In this document: positions 21,939 through 24,354 of the stretch, piece after piece
Layout: every line of letters begins with the position of its first letter
Position numbering within the stretch: the first letter of the stretch is position 1
From: Bipalium vagum
Taxonomy: Eukaryota; Platyhelminthes; Tricladida; Geoplanidae
DNA: 24,354 nt
NCBI GenBank assembly: GCA_037834085.1
Contig: JBBMKC010201717.1
Span: 1-24,354, forward strand
Direction of reading: 5' to 3'
Position numbers and translations under genes: made by a program
The notes under the pieces: model-generated
The model's input: the letters and a program-made list of their open reading frames with translations, nothing else
What the model was told of the DNA's origin: nothing
The model's database searches: none

Positions 21939-23324
21939 CAGTTTATCGGGTTTTTGTATTTTTGATATATTAGTTTTTCTAGAGATAGATTTAATAATTC
22001 AGATAGTGGAATGATAAAGGAATTTTAAAACACTTCATCTATTTATTTTTGTATAATAGAATTGAACAAAGTGTTGAAATACTTTTATATAGATTTTACG
22101 ACAAAGTGAATTCAAAATTTCGTAGAATCAAATATATTTCATAGAATTGTATAGAAGTGTTTATATATTTATAACAAATATATTTTTATATTCTTATACC
22201 GAATTATTTGAATCGAATAAAAATTTAAAAACTACAAATTATAAGTAACTGTTAATAGAAACTAAACCAGTTAGAAAATGTTGGTAAGTAATTTAAAATA
22301 AAGCACTGTTCATTTATAAATGGTTTTGAGTTAAATATTCGCGAAATGTAATTTAATTTTAGCAATAAACATTAAACATTTATATGTTCATGTGCATTAT
22401 GTAGGTATGTAAACTTACGAAAAGTAGAGGAAATGAAAATTTTTAAATTGTATGTTACCTACTTTAAAATTGAATATACCTATATATACCAATACATCAA
22501 TTTTATATTGTAATTAAATTATTAATGGAGAATGTAGTTCCAAAATGATTTATAAATTCAGGTCTCGAGTATTTCTATTTGTTTTGATTCTTCAATTTTA
22601 TATAATAATTCAATTTGTGCATAAAATGATAAATAAGATTAAGGGACAGTTGATTTTAATTTTGCATGTTTAAGCTTAATGTTAATTTGGATTTTTTATT
22701 ATAATGCTTAAAAATTTAAGTACCGTGTAAATGGTAAATGATAAAAATGAAAAAACAAAAAAGTAAGATTGTGAGGTCTCCAAATTTTAGGTTAATTTTC
22801 GAATTTAATTTTCTAGCTTTACTGTTGGAAATTTACAAATTTATATACTATTAAGGTACAGTATAACCTCTAAATCCCCATCGCTGTATTCTTCTGCTCT
22901 CTGTAAACCACCAGTTTATAGACCTTTATTTTTAAAATTTCTATAATTTGTCAATAAATTTTAACAATAATAACATAATTTACATAATTATATATAAAAT
23001 ATTTCGAGTTTTTATTTTATAGAGGTTTTAATTTATTTAAAATTTAGATAATGAATAATAAAAGGAAACGTAGAATTATCAAAAATTGAAATTTCAAGAT
23101 ATTACAACAATAATACAATATCTGATAATAAAGTTGGAAATATCTGTTCATTGAAATTTTAATACAAACAATAAATTAAATTCTAAAGAATAAACGCAAA
23201 ATTTTAGAAAATTCCGAATTTAATACAAAGCACAGAATACCAATGTTCAAATATAAAAGCATCGACACTCTTCTATCATACTGGATAGACAACTTATGTA
23301 CAATTCTTACTGATAACTTAATAG
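21939..23324. other. 3' flank of the glycerol-kinase-like gene, AT-rich
   Basis: No gene was recognised here. AATAAA hexamers at 22216-22221 and 22297-22302 are candidate polyadenylation signals. A possible small inverted-repeat element lies at 22859-23033. Confidence 0.55.
22859..23033. mobile_element. Possible pogo-like MITE
   Basis: CAGTATAACCTCTA at 22859-22872 follows a TA and resembles pogo/Tigger-type ends. The segment 23020-23033 is an imperfect inverted match (11 of 14 positions), with a TA at 23034-23035. The inside is AT-rich and non-coding. The repeat is short and the DNA is AT-rich, so chance is possible. Confidence 0.25.
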
Positions 23325-24093
23325 TTTAAAAAGCTTACATATGATTGGAAAGTCATATAAGGCTACTGTCTGGATACCCCATGAATTGACCGAAAAAATG
23401 AAGCTGTTAGACTATCTGTTTGTCAATCACTGATTCTAAATAACAACGGTGATCCGTTTCTTCAAAGTATTGTCACGTGGGACGAAAAGTCAATTTAGTA
23501 CCACAATCATAAAAGACAAAAGCAATGATTATTTCCAGGTGAAACCTCGATTCCAACACCAAAACCAGGTCTTCATCTTAAAAAAGCTATGCTTTGCATT
23601 TGGTGGGATTGTCATGGGGTAATCTATTGGGAATTGCTCGAATCAAATCAGACAATTAATGCAACAGATCAATTGGACAAATTAAATGAAAACTTGATTA
23701 AAATTCGCTCAGCTTTATTCAACAGGACAATGCCAAGCCACACACCTCGAAGATCACATAAAAAATGAAAGACTTCGGATGGGAAGTTATGGCTCACCCA
23801 CCATATAGCCCAGACATTGATCCAACAGATTTTTATCTCTTCAGATCTTTGCAGCACTTCTTGTCTGGAAAAAGATTTCTAAATGAAGATCAGATCAAAA
23901 AGGAGATCCAATCATTTATTGACTCTAAATCTTCCTCGTTCTTTGAAATAGGGATGAAATGCTTGGTTGACAAGTGGCAGGCTATAGTAAAAAATAATGG
24001 CGATTATGTGATTGATTTATAATACATTCAAATGTAAAAATTTGTAAAATAAAATTTTGAGATAAAAACGAGATTACTTTCTGACTCACCAAA
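23325..24093 (+). mobile_element. 5'-truncated mariner of a second family
   Basis: Transposase similarity starts abruptly at LHMIGKSYKATVWIPHEL (about 23334), after the DNA-binding half is lost. Then come a damaged first catalytic motif (TWDEKS for TGDEKW, near 23479), KAMLCIWWDCHGVIYWELLE near 23586, the second Asp in QDNAKPH (23726-23728), and the third in PDIDPTDFYLFRS near 23814. It ends IVKNNGDYVIDL with a stop at 24020-24022. A few stops and frame changes break the middle, so it is inactive. The sequence differs clearly from the mariner at 5812-6980 and is nearer to the Hsmar1/cecropia type. Confidence 0.88.
24068..24093 (-). repeat. Candidate 3' inverted repeat of the second mariner
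   Basis: Read on the minus strand it begins TTTGGTGAGTCAGAAAGTAA, like mariner ends (compare the TTAGGTTGG...AAAGTAAT type). A TA lies directly outside at 24094-24095. No partner was found upstream, which fits 5' truncation. Confidence 0.6.
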
Positions 24094-24354
24094 TAAATTA
24101 AATTTTGTACATAAGACAAAAATTTATTCAGTGAAAAATTTACCATTTGAACCAATTGTTTACTGTCAACGGTCAAATAAAAAGGAATTTTTGAAAAAAT
24201 ATTTTTTACGGGTAGAAAACCCTAAACGCTCAAATTATTAGAAGCTTGATTGATGTGACTCTGATTTTATTTAAATGTGTGGAGACTACGACCAACGAAA
24301 CCTGGTGAACATCCGGCTCAACCAAGGCCTAGTGGATCAACTCGCCCGAACCTT
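24094..24354. other. Right-edge flank with a GC-richer tail
   Basis: The first part is AT-rich. From about 24276 to the window end the sequence is much richer in G+C and is open in at least two forward frames (one starting ATG at 24275, 26 codons to the edge). I recognise no protein. It may be the start of an exon or of another repeat cut off by the window. Confidence 0.35.

Noticed and set aside
1-24354. tRNA, rRNA or CRISPR-like arrays
   Set aside because: No cloverleaf, conserved rRNA stretch or regularly spaced repeat was seen. The only clear tandem repeat is the TAA microsatellite near 21013.

Overview
The window looks like nuclear DNA from a small-bodied invertebrate animal, perhaps an arthropod. 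It is very AT-rich, and two host genes are cut into many short exons by GT-AG introns, some only 43-57 nt long. The mobile elements (two mariner families, a Tc1 piece and a Gypsy-like retroelement) are typical of arthropods and other invertebrates. The species cannot be named from sequence alone.

Layout: 1-833 is an AT-rich flank with a possible last exon of an unidentified minus-strand gene at 153-270. 834-13927 (+) is an essentially complete gene for the eIF2alpha kinase GCN2 (EIF2AK4). I place 32 coding exons that carry RWD, pseudokinase, kinase, HisRS-like and C-terminal domains. The model gives about 1,654 residues, close to the human protein. One junction, between exons 29 and 30, is not settled. 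A mariner copy with both inverted repeats and a TA target duplication (5812-6980) sits in an intron inside the kinase domain.

14735-17935 is a heavily broken fossil of a Gypsy-like LTR retroelement, with gag, zinc knuckle, protease, RT/RNase H pieces and integrase. A truncated Tc1 transposase piece is embedded in it. No LTRs were recognised.

18701-19090 is a less AT-rich island, a candidate promoter or first exon for the next gene. 19818-21938 (+) is a glycerol-kinase-family gene in five clean exons. The fold-level similarity is clear, but nearly every ATP- and glycerol-binding motif is replaced, and the C-terminus ends in a membrane-anchor-like segment. It looks like a retained pseudoenzyme and is the best candidate here for undescribed biology. 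The right end holds a 5'-truncated second mariner (23325-24093), a possible small pogo-like MITE (22859-23033) and a GC-richer tail of unknown nature.

The two host genes do not form an obvious functional unit. GCN2 senses uncharged tRNA and ribosome stalling and phosphorylates eIF2alpha. The glycerol-kinase homologue is probably non-catalytic and of unknown role. The elements between and inside them explain most of the remaining sequence.
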